A stretch of 64,000 nucleotides of DNA from UBA1381 sp964399965 (GTDB lineage: Bacteria > Bacillota > Clostridia > UBA1381). A program made the position numbers and the translations under genes. The notes under the pieces are model-generated. The model did not search any database, was not told the origin of the DNA, and was given only the letters and a program-made list of their open reading frames with translations. Shown piece by piece: positions 35,682 to 44,434 of the stretch. The stretch spans positions 225,523-289,522 of the forward strand of contig CAYNRX010000001.1 in the NCBI GenBank assembly GCA_964399965.1, in the 5' to 3' direction. The stretch's first letter is position 1, and every line of letters begins with the position of its first letter.

Positions 35682-35777
35682 ATGCTTAACAGTATTCTTT
35701 ATACAGCAGAATATTATTACTTTAGCCGCTATTGCCGCTCGAGTTTTTTGTGCTGTCCGAAGCTGATCGTTAAGTAA
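35682..35777 (+). CDS. Tyr/Phe-rich leader peptide of aroF
   Basis: 31 codons from an ATG with a strong GGAGG site 8 nt upstream. It has Tyr at 7, 11, 12, 13 and 17 and Phe at 14 and 22; the core is TAEYYYFSRY. It is followed by a terminator hairpin (35799-35833) and then aroF, the classic order of a leader-peptide attenuator: ribosome stalling at the Tyr/Phe codons when aromatic aminoacyl-tRNA is scarce would prevent terminator formation and let aroF be made. The competing antiterminator fold was not worked out. Confidence 0.8.
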   Translation: MLNSILYTAEYYYFSRYCRSSFLCCPKLIVK

Positions 35778-35798
35778 TGGTTTTTATCATTAAAAGAT

Positions 35799-35833
35799 AA
35801 ACGGCAACTGCGGAGGTGCAGCTGCCGTTTTTT
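35799..35833 (+). terminator. aroF attenuator
   Basis: AAACGGCA-A-CTGC (35799-35811) pairs with GCAG-C-TGCCGTTT (35818-35830) with one internal mismatch and a 6-nt loop, then a run of T to 35833. It lies between the leader peptide stop and aroF. Confidence 0.85.
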
Positions 35834-35894
35834 AATGCTTTCGCGGCCTATATCTATGTAGTACAGTAGCACAGTAGAAAAGGAGACAAAAACA

Positions 35895-36905
35895 ATGATC
35901 ATTATTCTTAAGAACACCGCCACAAAACCGCAGATCGATCAACTGCTTAAAAAGCTGGAGACCATGGGCTACCAGCATCACTACAGCCGCGGCGATCAGT
36001 CGGCAATCGTCGGCATTATCGGCGATACCTCTAAGATAGACGCCGATTCGCTGCTGGTAAACGACGCCGTCGCCGCCGTCCGGCGCGTATCCGAGCCATT
36101 TAAGCTTTCCAACAGGAAGTTCCATCCGCAGGATACCGTCCTCGACATCTGCGGCCGCAAACTCGGCGAAGGCTTTTTCAGCGTTATTGCCGGCCCTTGT
36201 TCGGTGGAGACTGAAGAGCAGATAATCGAGGTTGCCGAAGACGTCAAAAAAAGCGGCGCTAAATTCCTGCGCGGCGGCGCTTTCAAACCGCGCACCTCAC
36301 CATACGCCTTCCAAGGGCTGCATGACGAGGGGCTTAAGCTGCTTATAAAAGCTAAAAAGGCTACAGGGCTGCCAATAGTGACAGAGATAATGAATCCCAA
36401 CCATCTCGATCTGTTTGCCGACGTCGATATTATCCAGGTAGGCGCAAGAAATATGCAGAACTTCGAGCTTTTAAAGGAGCTTGGACGCTGCGACAAGCCG
36501 ATACTCTTAAAGCGCGGCCTGGCAAACACCATAGAGGAATGGGTCATGAGCGCGGAATACATCATGTCTGAGGGAAATGAGAAAGTGATATTCTGCGAAC
36601 GCGGTATACGCACATATGAAACGTTCTGCCGCAATACTCTCGACCTATCGGCTATCCCTGCCTTAAAATCCATTTCCCATCTGCCGGTGATAGTCGACCC
36701 CAGCCATGCAACAGGTCTACCGTGGATGGTGGAGCCGATGTCCAAGGCCGCCGTTGCCGCAGGCGCGGACGGGCTGATGATAGAGGTGCATAATGACCCA
36801 AAAAATGCGCTTTGTGACGGGGCGCAGTCGCTTACACCCGAGCAATTCGGCCATGTAATGGACGTAGTAAGCCGGTATGCGAAGTTTGAGGGGAAAATCA
36901 TCTAA
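35895..36905 (+). CDS. aroF: 3-deoxy-7-phosphoheptulonate (DAHP) synthase, type I-beta
   Basis: 336 residues. Residues 1-70 are the ferredoxin-like regulatory domain of the Thermotoga-type enzyme (often Tyr/Phe feedback-sensitive); the barrel has VIAGPCSVET (about 97), LRGGAFKPRTSPYAFQG (about 127), QVGARNMQNFELL and PVIVDPSHATG (about 257). It joins phosphoenolpyruvate and erythrose 4-phosphate, the first step to aromatic amino acids. It seems doubly controlled: feedback at the N-terminal domain and attenuation by the leader peptide upstream. GGAG ribosome site. Confidence 0.95.
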   Translation: MIIILKNTATKPQIDQLLKKLETMGYQHHYSRGDQSAIVGIIGDTSKIDADSLLVNDAVAAVRRVSEPFKLSNRKFHPQDTVLDICGRKLGEGFFSVIAGPCSVETEEQIIEVAEDVKKSGAKFLRGGAFKPRTSPYAFQGLHDEGLKLLIKAKKATGLPIVTEIMNPNHLDLFADVDIIQVGARNMQNFELLKELGRCDKPILLKRGLANTIEEWVMSAEYIMSEGNEKVIFCERGIRTYETFCRNTLDLSAIPALKSISHLPVIVDPSHATGLPWMVEPMSKAAVAAGADGLMIEVHNDPKNALCDGAQSLTPEQFGHVMDVVSRYAKFEGKII

Positions 36906-36924
36906 AATCAAACGCAGGAAAACA

Positions 36925-36973
36925 AAAACACCGCCGGTATATTTGTGCATTTGCAGCATACCGGCGGTGTTTT
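36925..36973. terminator. Bidirectional terminator between aroF and agrB
   Basis: Perfect 16-bp stem (36925-36940 with 36958-36973), T-run on each strand, between convergent genes. Confidence 0.9.
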
Positions 36974-36999
36974 TCCATTTCCTTTTCGCAGCTCCATTT

Positions 37000-37575
37000 T
37001 TAGCTGCTTCTTTTCTCCTTCACTTTACCGGCAGCTGCAAACAGGGCTACAGCGACCAGGTCGACAGTCAACAGCTTTAGCGCATATTCCGCGCCGCATA
37101 CGAAAAACACAACGTACACTACAGCGGCAATACCAACCAATATCCGCGCGATCCTGCCAAATACCTGCCTCTCCCTTTTGCTGAGCGGCTTCTGTACAGC
37201 CGCCACCGGCGACAGTGCCAGCAAAATCACCGCCGCTATCGCAGCGGCTGCCGCATACCACACAGCATTATACGGGCAATAGCGCATGAACAATAGCACC
37301 AGCGGCGTCATTATACAGGTCGACAGCCAACAGGCAAGCGATGAATCGAAATGGAAGCCGCCGGTGTATTTTTTTAATACACTGTATACGAACCAAAACG
37401 ATATTGCCTCAAGAGCCATCCCCATCATCGCGCCTATTATAACCGCGGCAACCGAGTTGGCCAAAAGCGCCAATACCAGCTCCATCCCGTATATATATTC
37501 CTCGCTCTTCTCCTGCTCGGCTATCCCCTGCGAAACTGCATAAAGGACTATCTTTTCCGAAACCTTATGTAACAT
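37000..37575 (-). CDS. AgrB-like peptide-processing membrane protease
   Basis: 191 residues, several membrane helices. Catalytic pair of the AgrB family is visible in YTGGFHFDSSLACWLST (His and Cys near residues 71-80). AgrB cleaves and cyclises the AgrD propeptide to make an autoinducer. The ATG overlaps the sensor kinase 3' end by 11 nt, so translation is coupled. No convincing AgrD is found: the short ORF just downstream (36908-36997) lies in the terminator hairpin. Confidence 0.88.
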   Translation of the reverse strand: MLHKVSEKIVLYAVSQGIAEQEKSEEYIYGMELVLALLANSVAAVIIGAMMGMALEAISFWFVYSVLKKYTGGFHFDSSLACWLSTCIMTPLVLLFMRYCPYNAVWYAAAAAIAAVILLALSPVAAVQKPLSKRERQVFGRIARILVGIAAVVYVVFFVCGAEYALKLLTVDLVAVALFAAAGKVKEKRSS

Positions 37576-38887
37576 TACCAAGAACCTCTTGCTTTCGTAT
37601 CCTCTCGCTCTTTTGCGGGTCGAACACCACAACGACACAGAACCGCCGGTACTGTTCATTATACGACCAGCTGAGCGTCCCGCCATACTTTCCCAACGAA
37701 CGGTACACGCTTTTCATCCCTACGCCATGCATTTTCTTATTTTCCTTATTTGTCATGAGCGCGCCGCCGCTTATTTGCGGTTCAGCATCGGCGCTGTTCT
37801 CTATCTTTACCGAAGGAAAATTAGTATTGGCCTTGTACAACGTTACATATATGCATGGATCCTTTGAACGGCGGCAGGCTTCCATTGCATTATCCAAAAG
37901 ATTGGCAAATATCGCCACCGTGTCCGCCTCCGCCAGAAAATCAAACTCCGAATACAACGACTGTATCTGTATCTTTATATCGTCTCCGCACTCTTTTATC
38001 TTCTGCGACAAGAGGATATTCAGTATGGTGTTATCGGTGTATTTAACATAGGTCAGCTTCTTCTGCTCTGCGCGCAGGCTTTTTAGATACTCAAAAGCCT
38101 TATCCTTATCTACGCTCGAAAGCTCGGCCAGCACGCCCATCTGCTTGTTGAAATCGTGGTTCATTATACGCATTGCTTCCTGCTGCTCCGATATGAGATG
38201 GAACTCCTGCAGTGCAAGCTTGTTTTTCGCACTTTCTTCCCTGCTCAATTTCAGCTCCTTGTTTTTCATGCGCACGTATTCGTTGACCGCAAAGGCAACT
38301 ATGTTTATCATCAGCAGCAATATGCATATTATCACGAACGGTATTTGCCTTATTTTTTCATACAGCATCAGCGTCAGGCATATGATCGTTGCTACCGGGA
38401 TCAGCGTCATTATCATCACCGAATCCTCTCCGTCTTTCGATGATCCCTTGGCGATCCGCTTCACGATCTGTTTCATGATCAAGATCTCCGTGAAATAGAT
38501 CATTTTCCCCAAGAACGTAAGCGCCATCGATTGATGCGGGAGCATATCGTGCGGAGATGTTACGCTATAAGTGTTGATAAGGACAGAAAGAAATACATAT
38601 TCACCCACTATAGACAAAAAGTCCAAAAGCAGACTGTTTACCGCCGCTGTTTTTATACCTGTATCATAACAGAAGTAAAACAACAAAAGATTCACCACGA
38701 AAAATGCTGATATCGACAATACCGGCTGCCCGACCATGGTTGCCACAAGCAGCAGCGCATATCCGGCAAAGGATACAATTGCGCTTTGAAGATAGTTTTT
38801 CCGCGGATAAAATGTCGTTGAGGCGTAGTATACCATGATTATATACTCAAAAAGTATCCCCATCAATAGCCCCATGTCAAATCTCAT
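37565..38887 (-). CDS. AgrC-like sensor histidine kinase (GHKL type)
   Basis: 440 residues. About six membrane helices fill residues 1-200; a coiled linker leads to MNHDFNKQ (phosphoacceptor His), then the GHKL ATPase with NLLDNAMEACRR (N box) and HGVGMKSVYRSLGKYGG (G box). It would sense an external peptide and phosphorylate the LytTR regulator encoded just upstream. ATG 38887 overlaps the regulator stop as ATGA; a slightly longer start at 38905 is possible. Confidence 0.9.
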   Translation of the reverse strand: MRFDMGLLMGILFEYIIMVYYASTTFYPRKNYLQSAIVSFAGYALLLVATMVGQPVLSISAFFVVNLLLFYFCYDTGIKTAAVNSLLLDFLSIVGEYVFLSVLINTYSVTSPHDMLPHQSMALTFLGKMIYFTEILIMKQIVKRIAKGSSKDGEDSVMIMTLIPVATIICLTLMLYEKIRQIPFVIICILLLMINIVAFAVNEYVRMKNKELKLSREESAKNKLALQEFHLISEQQEAMRIMNHDFNKQMGVLAELSSVDKDKAFEYLKSLRAEQKKLTYVKYTDNTILNILLSQKIKECGDDIKIQIQSLYSEFDFLAEADTVAIFANLLDNAMEACRRSKDPCIYVTLYKANTNFPSVKIENSADAEPQISGGALMTNKENKKMHGVGMKSVYRSLGKYGGTLSWSYNEQYRRFCVVVVFDPQKSERIRKQEVLGNVT

Positions 38888-39594
38888 ATCGTACCACCGA
38901 TCCATTCGGTAAATTTCTCTTTGAATTTCTGTATTTTCCTACGCGATATCTCCACGTTATACACCTTACCGTTATATGCACATATCACACAGTCCTGCGT
39001 AAAATCGACAACATACCGCATATTCACACAGTAGCTGGCATGGACCTCACAAAAGCTCTTCTTTTCCAAAGCTTCTTTTATCCCCTTGAACGGTTCCCTC
39101 GTCTCTATATCACCGGCAGTTGTAACTATCCTGCTCACTCTGTTTTCTGTATACGCATAGATGATATTATCCACGAGGACATGCGTCCTTTTCTTATTTA
39201 CGGTGACGGTAAGATACCTTTTTCGTTCGGCTATCTCCTTTAGCGCCGATTCTATCCCATAGGCGACTTTGTTCCTTTCGATAGGCTTCGGCCAAAATCT
39301 GAACGCATGTTTATTAAAGGCCTCGTCCATATAATTATTGTAAGCAGTCGCCACAAAGATGATGCTTTCATCACTCTTCCTATGTATCAGCTCAGCCGCT
39401 TGCAGACCATTCATTCCTATCATTTCAACATCAAGAAATATCATATCGTATGAATCGCCCGACATTAAAAGACTTTCCGCCGACATAAAGGTATTGATAT
39501 CAAAATCTATACCCAATTCCTCACAGACACTTTCTACCATATCTGCCTCCGACTGCAGATCATATCGGTCATCATCACACACTGCGATCTTCAA
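38884..39594 (-). CDS. AgrA-like LytTR response regulator
   Basis: 236 residues. Receiver domain: AVCDDDRYDLQ, phospho-acceptor in DMIFLDVEM, AFRFWPKPI for the conserved Lys. LytTR DNA-binding domain from about 125: LTVTVNKKRTHVLVDNIIYAYTENR and HASYCVNMRYVVDF. Start taken at TTG 39594, 7 nt from GGAGGG, which opens MKIAVCDDD; no ATG is suitably placed. First of the three Agr-like genes, 53 nt after the DUF2344 gene. Confidence 0.9.
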   Translation of the reverse strand: MKIAVCDDDRYDLQSEADMVESVCEELGIDFDINTFMSAESLLMSGDSYDMIFLDVEMIGMNGLQAAELIHRKSDESIIFVATAYNNYMDEAFNKHAFRFWPKPIERNKVAYGIESALKEIAERKRYLTVTVNKKRTHVLVDNIIYAYTENRVSRIVTTAGDIETREPFKGIKEALEKKSFCEVHASYCVNMRYVVDFTQDCVICAYNGKVYNVEISRRKIQKFKEKFTEWIGGTI

Positions 39595-39647
39595 AAATAT
39601 CCCTCCGTACCTCCCTGCCCTCGCTGTCCGGGCGTCTGTCTGTGCAT

Positions 39648-40295
39648 TCATCCGCCGTCCCTCGCTATAAGGCAGCAGCGGTGCGCCGTGAAAAACGGCG
39701 CCGAAAAACCCTCAGTATACTTCTCCATTGCTTCCACCAGCGTCTCCGCTTTCAGATTAGCCATATTTCCCGCCGCCAATTCAGCCTCAAGCTCCAGATA
39801 TCCCGGCTCGCTTTTTATGACCGAAAGACTTTTTATCATCGGCCTTATATCCGTATCCTTTATTCCGCTTTTCGTTTTCTTGGGAACAATGAGGTCGCTA
39901 TGGGACATAAAAGATCCCACGTCAAATTCCCCCGTTGTCTCCAGCCTTATTATATATCTCGCCCGATCTATCATCGAAAAATCCGGGCGTCTATCGCCTA
40001 TACACTCGGCCTCCGATATGGAAAACCCCGGTGGCAGGACGCTGTTTAGCCTATCCTTGACCTCTTCTGCGGAAACTCCGCCTTCAAGCCCGATACTTAA
40101 AAGCTCCCCATCAGCCGTCATGCCGACCGGCAGCGGACAGGCCACTGTCATCACCGGATGAGGATTGAACCCCTTGGAAAACGACATCTCCAGCCCCGAA
40201 CGTCTTACCGCCCGATGGAACATACGCACAAAATCAAGATGGGAAATGTATTTCACCCTCTCATCACGCGAATATTTTAAAACATAATTACTCAT
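39648..40295 (-). CDS. TIGR03936 family radical-SAM-associated protein (DUF2344)
   Basis: 215 residues. KYSRDERVKYISHLDFVRMFHRAVRRSGLE-type N-terminus (split here: YISHLDFVRMFHRAVRRSG) and FSKGFNPHPVMTVACPLPVG are hallmarks of this family, which always accompanies the TIGR03960 radical SAM protein, as here. Role unknown, possibly RNA modification. ATG 40295 overlaps the upstream gene by 8 nt. Confidence 0.92.
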   Translation of the reverse strand: MSNYVLKYSRDERVKYISHLDFVRMFHRAVRRSGLEMSFSKGFNPHPVMTVACPLPVGMTADGELLSIGLEGGVSAEEVKDRLNSVLPPGFSISEAECIGDRRPDFSMIDRARYIIRLETTGEFDVGSFMSHSDLIVPKKTKSGIKDTDIRPMIKSLSVIKSEPGYLELEAELAAGNMANLKAETLVEAMEKYTEGFSAPFFTAHRCCLIARDGG

Positions 40296-42132
40296 AGCAG
40301 ACCCCCGACCCGAACGAATTAGCCCCGCATCCGGCACACTGCTCACGACAGTTCTTCGTAGTAATCCCGGCCTTGGCCTTTTCGTTCTCTCGCATCAAAA
40401 ACTCTTTGGTGACCCCCACATCTATATGATCCCAGGGCAGGATCTCGTCATAGCTTCTTTCTCTGGCCGCGTAAAAGTCCGGATCTATACTGCATTCCTC
40501 AAACGCTTCCATCCATTTATCAAACAAGAACTGCTCGTCCCAGCTGTCAAATTTACAGCCCTTTTTCACCGCGCTTATTATGACATCGCACAGCCGCCGA
40601 TCTCCGCGGGCAAATACGCCTTCCAGATAGCTGGTATGGTTATCGTGATAGATATATCGTATCTTGCGGTCGCGGATATGGGTCTTTACCTCGTGCTGCT
40701 TTTCCACCAGCATTTTGCGGCTGTCCTGCGGCGCCCACTGGAAAGCCGTAAACGGTTTGGGCACAAAGCTGGAGGTGCTGACTGTGATATTTATGTTGCG
40801 CGCCCGCTCCTCCTTGGGTATACTGTAATATACGCCGACTATCTTCTGCGCCAAGGCAGCTATCCCTCGCACATCGTCCATCGTTTCCGTCGGCAGGCCT
40901 ATCATGAAATACAGCTTCACATTCGTCCAGCCTCCACGGAATAAAAGCTCGGTAGACGTCAAGATATCCTCCTCGGTGATATTCTTGTTGATAACATCCC
41001 GGAGCCGCTGAGTACCGGCCTCGGGGGCAAACGTTATCCCCGATTTTCTCACCTTCTGCACCCTGTCCATAAGCTCCAGCGAGAAATTGTCTATCCTCAA
41101 AGACGGCAGGGATAAGCTTATCTTCTTTTCCTCAGTTATCGCCAAAAGCCCCTCCGTAAGCTCCGCCAGCCCGGTATAATCGCTGGTGCTCAATGAGCAG
41201 AGCGATATCTCGTCATAGCCGCTGGAGGAAAGCAATTTATCCGCCAGCGTTACCAGTGTCTCCGGCCTTCTCTCCCGTACCGGACGGTAGATGTATCCTG
41301 CCTGACAAAACCGGCAGCCGCGTATGCAGCCGCGGAATATCTCCAGCATCACCCTATCATGTACGGTCTCCCCAAAGGGAACAATGATTTTTTCCGGGGC
41401 GTAGGTTTTATCGAAATCCTTCATTATGCGTTTTTTTACACGCGGTTTTGCCGCTTTATTATTGGGCGTTACCGACTTTACCCGTCCATCCTCAAAATAT
41501 TCCACATCATAAAACGAAGGAACATACACTCCTTCTATAGCTGCTATCTTTTCCAGATATTCCTGTCTGTTTTGGCTGCCGCTTTCCTTCCATTCCACGT
41601 ATGCGTCAACGACCTCGTTTATCAGCTCTTCACCTTCGCCGAGCATGAAAAAGTCTACCACCGGCGCTATCGGCTCCGCACTGTAAGCGCACGGCCCGCC
41701 CGCACAGACAAAGGGATCTCCCGCATTCCGCTCCTCACTCTTTAAGGGCACCCCGGCCAGATCAAGCATATTTATGATATTCGAATAGCTCAGCTCATAC
41801 TGGAGCGTAAAGCCAAGCATGTCGAAATGTCTGACCTCCTGCTGTGATTCCAGCGCAAAAAGGCCGATACCGGCCAGACGCATCTCCCGTTCCATATCGA
41901 CCCAAGGCGCAAACACTCTTTCGCACCAAGTATCCTCTCTCTCGTTGAGAACAGCATAAAGTATCTTTATACCCAGATGCGACATCGCTATCTCGTATGT
42001 ATCCGGAAAACAGAAGCCAAATCTTACCTTGACCTCTGCCGGATCCTTTATCACCGCGTTAAGCTCGCCGCCGGTATACCTTGTAGGCTTCTGCACCCGT
42101 GACAGCAGCTTATCTTTTGCGTTAAAGCTCAT
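40288..42132 (-). CDS. TIGR03960 family B12-binding radical SAM protein
   Basis: 614 residues. Cobalamin-binding-like N-terminal half (PDTYEIAMSHLGIKILYAVL; GGPCAYSAEPIAPVVD), radical SAM cluster site RGCIRGCRFCQAG (CX3CX2C, about 268-280) and a Cys-rich tail (NCREQCAGCG). Its reaction is not known. It overlaps gerW by 11 nt and DUF2344 by 8 nt, so the block is translationally coupled. Confidence 0.93.
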   Translation of the reverse strand: MSFNAKDKLLSRVQKPTRYTGGELNAVIKDPAEVKVRFGFCFPDTYEIAMSHLGIKILYAVLNEREDTWCERVFAPWVDMEREMRLAGIGLFALESQQEVRHFDMLGFTLQYELSYSNIINMLDLAGVPLKSEERNAGDPFVCAGGPCAYSAEPIAPVVDFFMLGEGEELINEVVDAYVEWKESGSQNRQEYLEKIAAIEGVYVPSFYDVEYFEDGRVKSVTPNNKAAKPRVKKRIMKDFDKTYAPEKIIVPFGETVHDRVMLEIFRGCIRGCRFCQAGYIYRPVRERRPETLVTLADKLLSSSGYDEISLCSLSTSDYTGLAELTEGLLAITEEKKISLSLPSLRIDNFSLELMDRVQKVRKSGITFAPEAGTQRLRDVINKNITEEDILTSTELLFRGGWTNVKLYFMIGLPTETMDDVRGIAALAQKIVGVYYSIPKEERARNINITVSTSSFVPKPFTAFQWAPQDSRKMLVEKQHEVKTHIRDRKIRYIYHDNHTSYLEGVFARGDRRLCDVIISAVKKGCKFDSWDEQFLFDKWMEAFEECSIDPDFYAARERSYDEILPWDHIDVGVTKEFLMRENEKAKAGITTKNCREQCAGCGANSFGSGVCYE

Positions 42133-42544
42133 TAGTATCCTCCGTCTTTTTTTCGGTATGCTCTCTTACCGCTCTATTTATCTTGTCGATAAGCTCCGGA
42201 GCCATATCCACCAGCTTATCAAGCGGAGACTGACTGTCCGATACCAGCGGCATAAGCCTTACGTTGCCGTTATTTACCACCAGAAAAGCCATTGGCGTCA
42301 CCTTTGCTCCGCCTCCGCCGCCTCCGCCGAACATCGGCGATGAAGCCGTGGGAGTGGATGGTTTTGCCTCAAACTCCGCGCCACCCGCACCTATACCGAA
42401 GCTCAGCTTTGATATGGGGATTATCAGCGTATCCTGCGGCATCTTGACCGGCTCCCCGATTATCGTTTTTACGTCCATCATTGTTTTTATATTGCCCACA
42501 AGCGATTCTATAAGGGCGGTAAGTGAGTTATCCATGTTCCTCAT
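42122..42544 (-). CDS. gerW: GerW family sporulation protein (YtfJ)
   Basis: 140 residues. SLTALIESLVGNIKTMMDVKTIIGEPV at the N-terminus and the run GGGGGGGAKVTPMAFLVVNNG in the middle are family signatures. In Bacillus YtfJ/GerW is a forespore protein needed for germination. Start overlaps the DUF2953 stop as ATGA; an ATG three codons later is also possible. Evidence that the organism can sporulate. Confidence 0.92.
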   Translation of the reverse strand: MRNMDNSLTALIESLVGNIKTMMDVKTIIGEPVKMPQDTLIIPISKLSFGIGAGGAEFEAKPSTPTASSPMFGGGGGGGAKVTPMAFLVVNNGNVRLMPLVSDSQSPLDKLVDMAPELIDKINRAVREHTEKKTEDTNEL

Positions 42545-43149
42545 CCTTTCTCCGAAAGTTTACGGTACTTTAATATTATCATAAAAGCCCTTGCTCCTAT
42601 GTTTATAATATGCACTATCCTTGTCCGCAATATGCATAAAAAGCGCACATTAACTTTTTTATTGTCAAAATCGGGTGTTATACGTATATTCCAGTCCGAT
42701 ACTGTCATATGCCGGTGCATTAAAGCCAAACCGGAGTATACGGCTGTATATAACAAACCGTTCATCATTCCGGTATCCATCGGGTCATCAAGCCCATAAT
42801 CAAGCTCCAGCTCTACATTTCTTATCTGCACTCCACGACGCAGAATAAACCGCCAAAGATCACCGAGGGGTGTTTTAAGCCCGTCCCAATAGCCCTTGAT
42901 CGCCGCCATCCCCGGAAATCCCCGTTCTCCAGCTTCTTCATCGCCGTTTTTTTGCGCAGTCTCCTTTTTTTCTTCCTCTTTTTTCTTTTTTGATGGTAGC
43001 TTTAATCGTATACCGGCTATCTTTAGGGAAAATTCCCCTCCGCTCTCATTTTCGACATACCACAGTTCCGCCGATGAATCGATCGGCAACAGCAGGATCA
43101 CCGCTATCACTAACGCGATAACGGCGCATATGATAAGACCCATATTCAT
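42541..43149 (-). CDS. DUF2953 membrane protein
   Basis: 202 residues. One membrane helix (3-22), a Lys/Glu-rich charged stretch (55-75), then VELELDYGLDDPMDTGMMNG typical of DUF2953. These proteins usually stand next to gerW in clostridia and are thought to be spore- or envelope-linked. Both ends overlap neighbours by 4 nt. Confidence 0.88.
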   Translation of the reverse strand: MNMGLIICAVIALVIAVILLLPIDSSAELWYVENESGGEFSLKIAGIRLKLPSKKKKEEEKKETAQKNGDEEAGERGFPGMAAIKGYWDGLKTPLGDLWRFILRRGVQIRNVELELDYGLDDPMDTGMMNGLLYTAVYSGLALMHRHMTVSDWNIRITPDFDNKKVNVRFLCILRTRIVHIINIGARAFMIILKYRKLSEKG

Positions 43150-43697
43150 CCTTCCCCGTCCGCCGTCTCCTCCGGCTCATTCTCCGCCTTGGCCTCTTCA
43201 GGCAGCGGCGGCAGCTCATCGGGGCTGCTAAGCCCGAAGCAGCGCAGGAATTGGCGCGTTGTAACGTAGAGTATCGGCCGTCCAGGGGCGTCCAGCCGTC
43301 CGGCCTCCTCGATAAGCCCGCGTTCATATAAGCGGTTCACACAACCGTCCGAATTTACTCCGCGTATGTACTCTATCCTTGCCCGCGTTATCGGCTGCTT
43401 ATAGGCGATTATCGCCAATGTTTCCATCGCGGCGTTGGACAACGCTTGATTTCGCTGCTCGCCCAACAGCTCCCGAATGTATTTATAGTAATCCTTCCGC
43501 GAACACAGCTGATACCCACCGTCTATCTCAATTATTGCCAGCCCTCGCTTACTGCTGTCATATTCCTCTTTTAGAGCGGCGACTGCTTTTGCCGTCTCCT
43601 CCTCGCTCACGCCTAAGGCCGCAGCCAGCTTCGGCAGAGCGACTGCATCCCCGGCGGCGAACAGCACCGCTTCGGCGGCATACTTTATCTCCTCCAT
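43146..43697 (-). CDS. scpB: Segregation and condensation protein B
   Basis: 183 residues with two winged-helix parts (EEIKYAAEAVLFAAG; NAAMETLAIIAYKQPITRARIE-type motif, here AAMETLAIIAYKQPITRA). It binds ScpA in the SMC condensin complex. Acidic C-terminal tail. Two nt after scpA. Confidence 0.95.
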   Translation of the reverse strand: MEEIKYAAEAVLFAAGDAVALPKLAAALGVSEEETAKAVAALKEEYDSSKRGLAIIEIDGGYQLCSRKDYYKYIRELLGEQRNQALSNAAMETLAIIAYKQPITRARIEYIRGVNSDGCVNRLYERGLIEEAGRLDAPGRPILYVTTRQFLRCFGLSSPDELPPLPEEAKAENEPEETADGEG

Positions 43698-43699
43698 AT

Positions 43700-44422
43700 T
43701 TATCCTTCCGACTGTACTATAATAAGATCATGCCTGTCCTCGTTATATTCCGCCCTTATCCTGGAGAGCTTTATCATCTCCAGCAGAGCCAGAAACGTTG
43801 CTATCATCTCCGGTTTTGTATCTTCCGGCCGGAACAGGCTGGAAAACGAGACGCGACCCTTCTTTTGCAAACATTTCCTGACCTTTTCCGCCATGTCCTC
43901 TACCGATACCTTTTCCCGTCCGACTATCCCCGAAAAAGCCCGCTTTTCCGGCTTCTGCCGTCTCTGCCGCCGATCAAGTATCATCGCAAAGGCTTCCAAA
44001 AGCTCCTCCGTCTCGTGGGATCGGCTGTAAGGCGGCACCGGCAGCTCCAGCTTTTCCGCTTCACGAAATACCAAATAGCGCGAAGAAAACTCGCTTTTGC
44101 GCAGGCTCCTGGAAGCTTCCTTGTACTGCTGGTATTCCTCCAGCCTGCGCGCCAGATCCTCTCGTGGATCCTCTTCTTCCTCTTCTTCTTTCTTCGGCAG
44201 CAGCATTCGCGATTTGATATATAGAAGCTGGGACGCCATAACGAGAAATTCGCTCATGCCGTCAAGGTCAGAATCGGCCGCTTCATTTATTATCTGCATA
44301 TATTGGTCAGTTATCTCGGCTATCGGGATATCCCAGATACTTACCTTGTTCTTCTTTATCAGATGCAAAAGCAGATCGAGCGGCCCTTCAAACATTTCCA
44401 GCTTATACTGCATTTTTTCCAT
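43700..44422 (-). CDS. scpA: Segregation and condensation protein A
   Basis: 240 residues. YKLEMFEGPLDLLLHLIKKN at 5-24 is the SMC-binding N-terminus; DQYMQIINEAADSDLDGMSEFLVMASQLLYIKSRMLLP continues (kleisin), and an acidic EEEEEEDPRED linker follows. It bridges the SMC heads. 12 nt after the M50 gene. Confidence 0.95.
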   Translation of the reverse strand: MEKMQYKLEMFEGPLDLLLHLIKKNKVSIWDIPIAEITDQYMQIINEAADSDLDGMSEFLVMASQLLYIKSRMLLPKKEEEEEEDPREDLARRLEEYQQYKEASRSLRKSEFSSRYLVFREAEKLELPVPPYSRSHETEELLEAFAMILDRRQRRQKPEKRAFSGIVGREKVSVEDMAEKVRKCLQKKGRVSFSSLFRPEDTKPEMIATFLALLEMIKLSRIRAEYNEDRHDLIIVQSEG

Positions 44423-44434
44423 ATCTGCCGTTCC

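Noticed and set aside
36908..36997. 29-codon ORF just after agrB as a possible AgrD
   Set aside because: It lies across the perfect 16-bp terminator stem, its ribosome site is poorly spaced, and it lacks the AgrD layout (amphipathic start, Cys core, acidic tail).
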